A DNA stretch of 64,000 bases from Leptospira levettii (GTDB taxonomy: Bacteria > Spirochaetota > Leptospiria > Leptospirales > Leptospiraceae), in contig NZ_NPDM01000004.1 in NCBI RefSeq assembly GCF_002812085.1, positions 1 through 64,000 on the forward strand, given 5' to 3'. Position 1 is the first letter of the stretch, and each line of letters starts with the position of its first letter. The position numbers were made by a program, and so were the translations under genes. Below the pieces are notes generated by a model that was not told the DNA's origin, made no database searches, and saw only the letters and a list, made by a program, of their open reading frames with translations. Of the stretch, positions 56,312-64,000 are shown piece after piece.

Positions 56312-56974
56312 TTGGCTATCCAAAAAAAGATTCAAAAACCAAGGAAGTCACTTTCAAAAGAACTTTTGATTGAAACATCAATCTCTTTTGCGGACAAATC
56401 AGGAATAAATTCCTTGTCCATGAGAAACCTAGCAACTCTGTTAGGTGTTGAAGCCATGTCTTTGTACAATCATATCCAAAACAAAGATGAGTTGTTAGAC
56501 GGAATGGTTGAAAATTGTGTAAAACATTTCACCTTTCCTAAAGTAGGTGGCTATTGGAGAAAGGAGATGAAAAAACGTGCAAAATCTGTGCGAAAAATCC
56601 TCCTTTTACACCCATGGTTGACGATGTTACTTGTTTCAAGAGTGAATGTAGGAGAAAATTTACTTAAATATTTTAATGATACTTTGGGTTGTTTGGTGGA
56701 GTCTGGATTTTCCTATAAACAAGCAGACCAAATGATCATTGCCATTGATGCCCATATTTATGGTTTTACATTACAGGAATTAAATTTTCCGTTTAAAACA
56801 GAAGAGTATTCGCAAAAAGCCACTGAATACTTACCAATGATCCCAAAAGATCAGTTGCCATACTTTTACCAACTAACAAAAGATGTGGCAACGAGGAAAT
56901 ATAATGGAAAACATAATTTTGAATTTGGGTTGGACTTAATCCTTGATGGATTCCATCCAGATCCCAAATCTTAA
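56312..56974 (+). CDS. TetR/AcrR family transcriptional regulator
   Basis: 220 residues with a helix-turn-helix near 15-65 (LLIETSISFADKSGINSLSMRNLATLLGVEAMSLYNHIQNKDELL, given here by its ends) and a TetR C-terminal class 1 domain (HPWLTMLLVSRVNVG, AIDAHIYGFTLQELNFPF). Starts at TTG with GGGAGA upstream. It is divergent from an MDR oxidoreductase with a palindrome between them, so it probably represses that gene and relieves it with a small hydrophobic ligand. Confidence 0.87.
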   Translation: MAIQKKIQKPRKSLSKELLIETSISFADKSGINSLSMRNLATLLGVEAMSLYNHIQNKDELLDGMVENCVKHFTFPKVGGYWRKEMKKRAKSVRKILLLHPWLTMLLVSRVNVGENLLKYFNDTLGCLVESGFSYKQADQMIIAIDAHIYGFTLQELNFPFKTEEYSQKATEYLPMIPKDQLPYFYQLTKDVATRKYNGKHNFEFGLDLILDGFHPDPKS

Positions 56975-56978
56975 TTAT

Positions 56979-58823
56979 TTAAATAGCAAATACTGTTTGG
57001 AAGGTGAAAAAACTAGCATTTGGTTTGAAATCATACCTGTGATATGGATCTGCCTGGTAAGGATTATTTTTTTGGTTTCGAATTGCATCTCCTGCATATA
57101 GGGAACTTGCTCCAAACCAAAAAGAGACGTTTTCAAATGGTGTAACGATATAAATCAAATTGATTTCTGTCGCGACATGTTTTCCTAATTTTGGCCGATT
57201 CGGATTGTAAGCTTCCGTGTTATAAAAATCTTCCGTTGATGCAGTTTCACCTGTTGCCTTACTTCCTGTCACATAGTTATTGTTTTCATAATAACCATCT
57301 TGTAATTTCGTTTTGTAGTACCAGTGAGGGTTGATGATAAACGTTCCCCATTTTGGAGATTCGTATTTGATGTGAATGGAATAATCTTTTATATTTTGCC
57401 AAAACACTAAACCCGAATTTCCATTTCCTGCAAAAGGAATAGCGCCTCCCGCCATCCTTCTTGTGGCAAATAAAGGGTTGTAAGTGGCAACACTTCCATC
57501 ATTTCGATTCGGATCTCCAGAAGCTTGCACATACTGTATCCCAATTCTAAATTCTTTTACCGGAGTATAACCTAACTGAGCTGCTACGATATTCGCCTTA
57601 TAACGTACCGGATCCGAATAAGGAGGTGGGGCACCCGTTGTTTTATTGGTTTTTAAAGCACCGTTTTGGTTAATCCAATCAGGTGATACTCTTTCTCCAT
57701 TAAATCCCGTTTGCCACGCCGCTTCCACCATCCAGTCAATTCCAGTTTCTTTTGGTAAAGAATTACTTTTCGTACGGTTTGTTAATCGAAATCCTGTTGT
57801 ATTCAATTGGTCAGGATCACGGTAATAAATTTCAGATCCATATGGAGTGGTATTAGTTGCCTTTAACCTTTGTTTGTATAGGGTAAAGTTATATACTTCT
57901 ATCCCCAGCCATTCCCAAGGTTTGACGCCGTAATGGACACCATAATAGGATGCATTCCCAGGACCATTTAAACGAGTTGAATTATTGGACACCATACTGT
58001 TTGCATTGTTTTCGGAACTGACAATGGCACCAAACACATCTAAGGTTTGTTTTTGGACGGTTAGAGTTGCCCTGACAGCATCAAAAGAGTTCCCATTCAA
58101 ACTATCATTCCGTGCACCAAGGATCCTTCCATCACCGAAGTCTAAGATTTGACGTCCAGTTCTGACTCGAAACATTTGGTTTGTGGTTTTTAGGTCCAAA
58201 AATGCTTCTCTAAATCCAGTAAAATTGTTTAAAGCGACTTCTCTTTGTCTTGTTGTATCAATTGTTGTTCCTACATTTGAAATCACACCAAGTTTTTGAT
58301 CAGCAGTACCAGTTGTGATTTCACCTCCCCATAACCTAACATCTTGGAAGGTGAGTTTAAATGTGATATTCGGAGAAACATCTCCAATCAAATAAAATTG
58401 TGTTTGGTTTGTCACCGTATTTCTGTTATCCGCCGTAGAACGATCGAAGTCGGTATTGTACAAAGAATCTGCTTTGGGACGTAATCCAAATCCCACTCGG
58501 AAACGATCTGCAAACCACAAACTTTTGTTCTCTTGGATGGCTTTTTTTTGTTTGTTGGTGATCTGGAAATTTTTGAAGTATTCTCCGGAAAGATTCCCTT
58601 TCATGGGACTTACATACTCAGCTGGTTCTTCAGGTACAACTTGTGTTTCTTTTAGTTGTTCCTGAGGAGGTGATACCTGTGGCGGAGCGGGTGGTGGATT
58701 CTGCGGTTCCGGTGTTTCCTTTTTAACAGGTGTAATGAACTGAGCTTCGATTTCTCCTGTACCAAAAAAGAGAGTGGTGCTGATGAGTAGTCCGATGATT
58801 AGTTTATAAAATTGCATGTACAT
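56979..58823 (-). CDS. Alginate-export-like outer membrane porin
   Basis: 614 residues. A signal peptide (MYMQFYKLIIGLLISTTLFFG) is followed by a Pro/Glu-rich linker (residues 30-75: PEPQNPPPAPPQVSPPQEQ). The rest alternates short beta strands typical of a barrel; GRQILDFGDGRILGARNDS and NSFDAVRATLTVQK match the alginate export (AlgE-like) domain, and the last residue after FQTVFAI is the usual aromatic-rich end. I chose the ATG at 58823 because GGGAG lies six bases before it; an upstream start would put 19 polar residues before the signal. It precedes the ebo cluster divergently. Its cargo is unknown. Confidence 0.78.
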   Translation of the reverse strand: MYMQFYKLIIGLLISTTLFFGTGEIEAQFITPVKKETPEPQNPPPAPPQVSPPQEQLKETQVVPEEPAEYVSPMKGNLSGEYFKNFQITNKQKKAIQENKSLWFADRFRVGFGLRPKADSLYNTDFDRSTADNRNTVTNQTQFYLIGDVSPNITFKLTFQDVRLWGGEITTGTADQKLGVISNVGTTIDTTRQREVALNNFTGFREAFLDLKTTNQMFRVRTGRQILDFGDGRILGARNDSLNGNSFDAVRATLTVQKQTLDVFGAIVSSENNANSMVSNNSTRLNGPGNASYYGVHYGVKPWEWLGIEVYNFTLYKQRLKATNTTPYGSEIYYRDPDQLNTTGFRLTNRTKSNSLPKETGIDWMVEAAWQTGFNGERVSPDWINQNGALKTNKTTGAPPPYSDPVRYKANIVAAQLGYTPVKEFRIGIQYVQASGDPNRNDGSVATYNPLFATRRMAGGAIPFAGNGNSGLVFWQNIKDYSIHIKYESPKWGTFIINPHWYYKTKLQDGYYENNNYVTGSKATGETASTEDFYNTEAYNPNRPKLGKHVATEINLIYIVTPFENVSFWFGASSLYAGDAIRNQKNNPYQADPYHRYDFKPNASFFTFQTVFAI

Positions 58824-59082
58824 TTGGTACTCCCGTGATTTTTGCCAGTGAACATGAGACCTTAGCTGTTTCCTATCCATAAATTTCCAGATGCGTAGGA
58901 CACCTAATTTTAAAGTTGGATTTTGTACAGTTTATTGAAGATTTTGGATACTATTTTTTTAGTCTGGAAAAGAGACATACTCATGGTTGAAAATTAGGCA
59001 AAAGCAGGAAAGGATCGTAAAACTACTAATATTTGGTTTACTCCACTTTTGTTCCCAAAAATCATTCTCTTAGTTGTTTTTT

Positions 59083-59934
59083 ATGTTAACTTCTAATTCC
59101 GCCTATTTTTATCCTTTGCTTGGAAAACATACAACCGAAGCAGAAATGAAGTGGTTGGACTCGATTCCGAAAGACAATCCAAATGCACTGATGACTGCCT
59201 TTGTCAAAGCACCAAGGTTTCTCTCAAAAACCATCATACAAGAAGAGTTAAAAGATCAAAATTTAATTCCAAATCTACCTGGGTTTCAAGTGAACAATTG
59301 GAATTTGGTTCGTTTAAGTCGTGTTTGGTTCTTAAGTTTTCTAGTAACTCTCTCTAAAAACGAATTGATCGAAAAAATTGAGACCTTATTTGATACTGCG
59401 GAATTAAATGAATTGGTTGCCTTGTTTTCGTCCTTATCCATTCTCCCATACCCACAAGTTTGGTTGCCGAGAGCAACGGATGCAGTTCGATCCAATATGG
59501 GATTTGTTTTTGATGCAATTGCTTTACATAACCCTTTCCCATACCATGAATTTCCTGAATTAGCTTGGAACCAATTGGTTTTAAAAACAATCTTCAATGA
59601 AAAACCAATTCAAATGATTTATGGATTGTCACAAAGAAAAAACCAAAACCTAGCAATCAGTCTAATTAGTTTTGTGAAAGAAAGGTGGTCTGCGGGAAGG
59701 GATGTCCCTCCCGAGATTTGGCAATTAATGGTACCTTATCTTTCAGAAGGTGAACTCTACCTTGTGGAAACTTTATTCAAATCACGTAGAGAAGAAGATG
59801 TGATCGCAGCTAGTTTGATTTGTTCACAATCAGAATTGAAATCTTTCCAATTATTACTAACAAAACATCCAAAATTCCAAGAAGAGATTCAAAATGGGAA
59901 ATGGGATTGGTCTAAATTAGGAAACAATCATTAA
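59083..59934 (+). CDS. eboA: EboA domain protein
   Basis: About 283 residues, all-helical in appearance, without signal or membrane spans. EboA proteins are recognised by position at the head of the ebo cluster and by segments such as LVALFSSLSILPYP, WLPRATDAVRSNMGFVFDAIALHNPFPYHEFPELAWNQLVLKTIF (the RATDAVRS and NPFP/WNQ parts are the most telling). The function is unknown. ATG at 59083 or TTG at 59074 may be the start; neither has a good ribosome site. eboB starts six bases after the stop codon. Confidence 0.85.
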   Translation: MLTSNSAYFYPLLGKHTTEAEMKWLDSIPKDNPNALMTAFVKAPRFLSKTIIQEELKDQNLIPNLPGFQVNNWNLVRLSRVWFLSFLVTLSKNELIEKIETLFDTAELNELVALFSSLSILPYPQVWLPRATDAVRSNMGFVFDAIALHNPFPYHEFPELAWNQLVLKTIFNEKPIQMIYGLSQRKNQNLAISLISFVKERWSAGRDVPPEIWQLMVPYLSEGELYLVETLFKSRREEDVIAASLICSQSELKSFQLLLTKHPKFQEEIQNGKWDWSKLGNNH

Positions 59935-59940
59935 TTTTTT

Positions 59941-60969
59941 ATGTGTGAAAAACAATCAGATTTAAAAACAAATCCTTCCCATTTTGAGAATCCGAAAAAA
60001 ACAACAGATACACCTACGCACATGGATTTGAAATGGGATGAATATAAAGATAAAATCCAAGGATTTAAATTTTTTGATCCTCATATTCATATGGTTTCGC
60101 GGACAACTGATGATTACCAAAATATGGCACAAGCCGGTATCGTTGCCGTCATTGAACCTGCTTTTTGGGTAGGACAACCCCGCACTGGACTTTCAAGTTT
60201 TAAAGACTATTACAGTAGTCTTGTGGGTTGGGAACGGTTTCGATCTTCTCAGTTTGGAATTAAACATTATTGTACCATGGGTCTTAATTCGAGAGAAGCA
60301 AATAACGAACGATTGGCGGAAGAAGTCATGGAGATTTTACCTCTTTATGTTTATAAAGAGGGAGTAGTAGGGATTGGAGAAATTGGATTTGATGACCAAA
60401 CGGAATTAGAAGAAAAATACTATCGTTTACAGTTGGAATTAGCTAAAGAAGCCAAATTACCAGTACAAATCCATACTCCTCATAGAGATAAAAAAAGGGG
60501 AACTGAGAGGAGCATGTCAATCGCCATCGAACATGGATTAGATCCTTCTTGGGTCATAGTGGATCATAACAATGAAGAGACGGTTAAATCAGTGTTAGAC
60601 CAAGGGTTTTACGCTGCCTTCACAATCTATCCATTTACAAAAATGGGAAACAAAAGAATGGTATCTATTGTAGAACAATATGGTGCTGAAAGAATCATGA
60701 TCAATTCAAGTGCGGATTGGGGGATATCAGATCCACTTGCCATTCCCAAAACTGCTGCTCTTATGGTAAGCCGTGGGATACCAAATGATGTTATCCGTAA
60801 GGTGACATACGAAAATGCAATCGAAGCATTTGCCAAAAGTGGTCAAATCCAAGTATCTGATTTTGAATTGAGTATTCCTTCAGATCCAAATGAAAAATTC
60901 CATGGGAATTCTGTTTTGCGAGGTGGGCAACTTCCCAAATGGAATCAAAACTCTCTCTACATCGATTAA
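59941..60969 (+). CDS. eboB: TatD-family metal hydrolase of the ebo cluster
   Basis: 342 residues, amidohydrolase-like barrel. Metal ligands are in place: FFDPHIHM (His-x-His), GVVGIGEIGFDD (Glu), VQIHTPHRDK (His), VIVDHNNEE (His) and NSSADWG (Asp). The first 30 residues are polar and may be dispensable (a later Met, MDLKWDEY, is possible). TatD proteins are usually nucleases or hydrolases; in ebo clusters the substrate is unknown. The eboC start codon follows its stop directly. Confidence 0.9.
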   Translation: MCEKQSDLKTNPSHFENPKKTTDTPTHMDLKWDEYKDKIQGFKFFDPHIHMVSRTTDDYQNMAQAGIVAVIEPAFWVGQPRTGLSSFKDYYSSLVGWERFRSSQFGIKHYCTMGLNSREANNERLAEEVMEILPLYVYKEGVVGIGEIGFDDQTELEEKYYRLQLELAKEAKLPVQIHTPHRDKKRGTERSMSIAIEHGLDPSWVIVDHNNEETVKSVLDQGFYAAFTIYPFTKMGNKRMVSIVEQYGAERIMINSSADWGISDPLAIPKTAALMVSRGIPNDVIRKVTYENAIEAFAKSGQIQVSDFELSIPSDPNEKFHGNSVLRGGQLPKWNQNSLYID

Positions 60970-61833
60970 ATGAATTTTAAAAGTTACCTCATCTTACTAA
61001 GACCAGCAAATCTTGTCACAGCAGTCGCAGATATTTTAGCGGGTATGGCCATTGTTTCTTTTCCTTGGGTGAAGGAGGGTGGTTTATTAATCCTTGCTAG
61101 TATTTGTTTGTATGGTGGTGGTGTTGTCCTCAATGATTATTTTGATCGGAATATCGATTCAATCGAAAGACCGGAAAGACCTATCCCGTCGGGAAAAGTA
61201 TCTGCAAACCATGCATTGTATTTGGGAATTTTTTTGTTTTGTTTGGGACTTCTTTTTTCTTTCCTATACAGTGAAATCAGTTTTATCATTTCAATTTTGA
61301 TTGTCGTATTTGTTATTACTTACAATCGTTTTGCGAAACATCATTTGGTTTTGGGTCCTATCGTAATGGGATTATGCAGAGGCCTTAATTTGGTATTAGG
61401 TATGACAATCCTAAAATCAATTCCATATTCGCTTGTGAGTCTATCGGTTTTACCGATTTTTTATATCGCCGCTATCACATCCATTAGCCAAAATGAAGTT
61501 TTTGGAGGTGGCAAAATTCGGTTTTATGTAGCAGGATTTTTGTATCTGGCTGTATTTTGTTCCCAAACAATCTATTCCATTTACAATCACACCATCCTTT
61601 TTACTTTGCCTTTTATCACACTACATTCGTTGATTTTATTCCCAACACTATGGCGAGTGATCCAAAATCCTTCACCAACTTTGATCGGGAAGTCCGTAAA
61701 AATGGGAGTATTAACGTTAATTCTTTTGAACGTTAGTTTTTCTGCCGCTTCAGGGGTGATACCAATTACAATTCTCATCCTTTTTTTGTTACCTTTGTCA
61801 TTTTTAATCGCAAAGTATTTTGCAGTCACATAA
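60970..61833 (+). CDS. eboC: UbiA-family prenyltransferase of the ebo cluster
   Basis: 287 residues with about nine membrane spans. The first diphosphate-binding motif is NDYFDRNIDSIERPERPIPSG near 56-76 (Asp-x-x-x-Asp), and YNRFAKHHLVLG with GLCRGLNLVLGM corresponds to the second conserved region. UbiA enzymes attach prenyl chains to small aromatic or sugar acceptors in the membrane. In ebo clusters EboC is thought to help produce a prenylated metabolite. Here it starts immediately after eboB. Confidence 0.9.
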   Translation: MNFKSYLILLRPANLVTAVADILAGMAIVSFPWVKEGGLLILASICLYGGGVVLNDYFDRNIDSIERPERPIPSGKVSANHALYLGIFLFCLGLLFSFLYSEISFIISILIVVFVITYNRFAKHHLVLGPIVMGLCRGLNLVLGMTILKSIPYSLVSLSVLPIFYIAAITSISQNEVFGGGKIRFYVAGFLYLAVFCSQTIYSIYNHTILFTLPFITLHSLILFPTLWRVIQNPSPTLIGKSVKMGVLTLILLNVSFSAASGVIPITILILFLLPLSFLIAKYFAVT

Positions 61834-61841
61834 CAGAGATA

Positions 61842-63002
61842 ATGGTAAATCAATTTAAAAGGATTCAATCTGAGTTTCAAGTATCATATCGATACGAAGT
61901 ATTTTTCACAAAACATTTGTTTGCTTTGGAAAATTTAGTTCTACAAAACTTCTTTGGATTACAAGAACCAGAAGGAGTCAAAAAGAAAGTTTTGGTAGTT
62001 GTAGATGAAGGAATCCTTGTACATCAAAAACATATTTTGGAATCCATTCATTCCTATTTTGAAACAAATGTAACATCTGTTCAATTGGTAAAAACGATTT
62101 TGACGATTCCTGGAGGAGAAAATTCCAAAAACCAAAGTGAATCATGGGAATTGGTTTCCTCCGCCATCAGTGAGTATGGAATTGATAGACACTCTTATGT
62201 TATGGCCATTGGAGGTGGTGCTTTTCTTGATATGGTTGGATTTGCAACAGCGGTATCCCACCGCGGGATTCGTTTGTTAAGAGTTCCGACAACTGTGCTT
62301 TCCCAAAATGATTCGGGAGTAGGGGTTAAAAATAGCATCAATTACTTTGGGAAAAAAAACTTTTTAGGCACATTTGCACCACCTATTGCTGTTTTTAATG
62401 ACTCCTCGTTTCTTGTTTCTTTGGATGAGAGAGATTGGCGTTCTGGGATAGCGGAAGCTGTAAAAGTATCTTTGATTAAAGAGGAATCTTTTTTTTGTTG
62501 GATAGAATCGAATGTGAATTCACTCGTGAACCGAGACATGGATGTGATGGAACAGTTAGTGTATGACTGTGCAAGGCTTCATATGGAACACATTCGCAGT
62601 GGGGATCCCTTCGAATTTGGATCGTCAAGGCCTTTGGATTTTGGACATTGGTTTGCCCATAAATTAGAATACCTTTCCAATTTTTCAATTCGACATGGTG
62701 AAGCAGTGGCGGTGGGAATTGCACTTGATTCGATCTATTCATTTTTGTGTGGTGATTTAAAAGAATCAGAATATTTGCGTATCTTACGTTTGTTATTGGG
62801 GCTTGGCTTTACATTCGATTTCCCCATTTTACTGGAGAAAGGAAAAGAAAACTTAGAAATTGCTTTAGAAGAGTTTAGAGAACATCTTGGGGGAAAACTC
62901 ACATTGCTAATGCTAAATGGAATAGGGAAACCGAAAGAGGTTTATCACATGGATCAATCAATCTTAATGTCTGCTTTTGAAACTTTGGTCAATTTCCATT
63001 GA
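61842..63002 (+). CDS. eboD: 3-dehydroquinate synthase-like sugar phosphate cyclase of the ebo cluster
   Basis: 386 residues. Homologous in layout to AroB: VVVDEGILVHQK, GGENSKNQ (NAD loop), IGGGAFLDMVGFATAVSHRGI, RVPTTVLSQNDSGVGVKNSIN, the metal region GIAEAVKVSLIKEE and GHWFAHKLEYLSNFSIRHGEAVAVG with its zinc His residues. EboD belongs to the EVS-like/sugar phosphate cyclase branch rather than shikimate AroB. It probably makes a cyclitol from a sugar phosphate. It lies eight bases after eboC and overlaps the eboE start. Confidence 0.9.
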   Translation: MVNQFKRIQSEFQVSYRYEVFFTKHLFALENLVLQNFFGLQEPEGVKKKVLVVVDEGILVHQKHILESIHSYFETNVTSVQLVKTILTIPGGENSKNQSESWELVSSAISEYGIDRHSYVMAIGGGAFLDMVGFATAVSHRGIRLLRVPTTVLSQNDSGVGVKNSINYFGKKNFLGTFAPPIAVFNDSSFLVSLDERDWRSGIAEAVKVSLIKEESFFCWIESNVNSLVNRDMDVMEQLVYDCARLHMEHIRSGDPFEFGSSRPLDFGHWFAHKLEYLSNFSIRHGEAVAVGIALDSIYSFLCGDLKESEYLRILRLLLGLGFTFDFPILLEKGKENLEIALEEFREHLGGKLTLLMLNGIGKPKEVYHMDQSILMSAFETLVNFH

Positions 63003-64000
63003 GAACAAAATTTGGACATGTAACCTATTGTTCCAATATCCATTTGGGAGAATCATGGGAAGACCATTTTGAAGAATTAAAAACCTATCTACCTAAAATC
63101 AAAACACAATTTTCACCGAATGAACCTTTTGGAATTGGCCTTCGATTGTCAAATGAAGCTTCGGTAAGCCTTAGCCAATCGGATACTCTATTCGAATGGA
63201 AAAAATGGCTCAAACAGGAGTCGATGTATGTGATATCAATCAATGGATTTCCGTATGGAGGATTCCATTCCGAAGTTGTGAAAGAAGGTGTTTATCATCC
63301 GGATTGGTCAACTCTCGAAAGGTATGAATATACAAAACGGTTGTTTTTTTTATTAAATGAAATGTTACCAGAAGGCGAAGAAGGAGGTGTTTCCACGCCT
63401 CCACTTTCGTATCTCTATTTTGATTCCAATGAAACGGATTTAGTCAAAAGAAAAAAAAATTGTACTCATTACATCATTCAAACTTTAGTCGACCTAATCC
63501 GAATCAAAAAAAAGGAATCACGAATCCTACACTTAGACATTGAACCAGAACCTGATGGTTTCCTCGGAACCTTTGTTAACTTGGTGAATTGGTATGAAAA
63601 TGAACTTTTGCCAATGGCAATACCAATCTTAAATCAAGAATTTGGATTTGATGAAGGAATTGCCATCCAAAATACCAAAGAACATATTCGATTTTGTTTG
63701 GATGTATGCCACCTAGCAGTGACACACGAGATTAATGATGTTTTATTTTCAGAGTTAAAACGAACTGGAATCAAAGTGGGTAGGATCCAAGTGAGTTCCG
63801 CATTGAAGGTGGATTTTTCCGAATCGATCGAAGGAAAACTCAAATTATTAAAACCATTTGATGAAAAAAAATACTTACACCAAGTTGTGGCAGTGAAACA
63901 AAATGGAACAAAACTTTCGTTTAAAGATTTAGGGGAAGCGATTATGAATGGTGCAGAGTTGGGTGAAGAATGGAGAATTCATTTTCATGTTCCGATTTTT
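62999..64000 (+). CDS. eboE: EboE metabolite traffic protein, cut by the window edge
   Basis: Reads open from TTG at 62999, which overlaps the eboD stop codon (TTGA), to the last base: 334 residues of a protein usually near 390-400. It starts RTKFGHVTYCSNIHLGESW, the typical EboE opening (TYCxNIHxGESW), and contains FPYGGFHSEVVKEGVY, HLDIEPEPDG and LDVCHLAV of a xylose isomerase-like TIM barrel with Glu, Asp and His metal ligands. It should continue, with eboF perhaps, to the right of the window. Confidence 0.88.
   Translation, partial: MRTKFGHVTYCSNIHLGESWEDHFEELKTYLPKIKTQFSPNEPFGIGLRLSNEASVSLSQSDTLFEWKKWLKQESMYVISINGFPYGGFHSEVVKEGVYHPDWSTLERYEYTKRLFFLLNEMLPEGEEGGVSTPPLSYLYFDSNETDLVKRKKNCTHYIIQTLVDLIRIKKKESRILHLDIEPEPDGFLGTFVNLVNWYENELLPMAIPILNQEFGFDEGIAIQNTKEHIRFCLDVCHLAVTHEINDVLFSELKRTGIKVGRIQVSSALKVDFSESIEGKLKLLKPFDEKKYLHQVVAVKQNGTKLSFKDLGEAIMNGAELGEEWRIHFHVPIF

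Noticed and set aside
61842..63002. Calling this gene aroB of the shikimate pathway
   Set aside because: It sits within a complete eboABCDE order and differs from AroB in length and N-terminus; ebo context is decisive.

Overview
The window reads as chromosomal DNA of a spirochaete, most likely a Leptospira species of the saprophytic or low-virulence type. The base composition is AT-rich. There are many lipoproteins with loose lipoboxes, many AraC/TetR regulators, a membrane-anchored class III cyclase, a KatG catalase, and small cysteine-rich secreted proteins. The genus call is inference from protein style and gene content; no rRNA or tRNA is present to confirm it.

Left part (1-17.9 kb): after a terminator and a hairpin repeat element, a divergent AraC regulator faces a giant three-gene operon. 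It encodes a 3334-residue fungal/mycobacterial-type type I fatty acid synthase, a stand-alone holo-ACP synthase whose start overlaps the synthase stop codon, and a 1968-residue single-chain biotin carboxylase/BCCP/carboxyltransferase. Together they could carboxylate an acyl-CoA, activate the carrier domain and build a fatty acid on one polypeptide. A type I FAS with a eukaryote-style one-chain carboxylase in a spirochaete is the most striking system here.

18-31 kb: a membrane adenylate cyclase, an exported PfpI/DJ-1-like protein divergent from a membrane AraC regulator, a CPBP intramembrane protease, lipoproteins, a 760-bp gap with possible gene remnants and one small ORF with a perfect ribosome site, an NADP reductase/HxlR divergent pair with palindromic operators, and a short RecQ helicase.

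31-42 kb: an exported catalase-peroxidase followed 3 bp later by a high-potential iron-sulfur protein, under two perfect PerR/Fur-like palindromes; a photolyase of the FeS-BCP family that has lost most cluster cysteines; eutBC with an AdoCbl-type riboswitch core overlapping the end of eutC and preceding a small cysteine-rich CWC-like gene; an esterase lipoprotein, a luciferase-like oxidoreductase, an AraC regulator and an NmrA-like protein.

42-55 kb: a divergent pair of lipoproteins, a GH5 endoglycoceramidase-like enzyme and a neutral ceramidase-like enzyme, that would form a glycosphingolipid-degrading module (the ceramidase has Thr in place of the catalytic Ser). Then two TetR genes, a 2,4-dienoyl-CoA reductase-like enzyme followed by an acyl-CoA dehydrogenase broken by an in-frame TGA, a beta-lactamase-type hydrolase broken by a frameshift plus stop, an EF-hand protein, a hemolysin III family protein and a cysteine-rich exported protein.

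55-64 kb: an MDR oxidoreductase/TetR pair sharing a palindromic operator, an alginate-export-like outer membrane porin, and the ebo cluster (eboA-eboB-eboC-eboD-eboE) running off the right edge. Elsewhere this cluster is linked to moving a metabolite to the periplasm and to biofilm-edge phenotypes.
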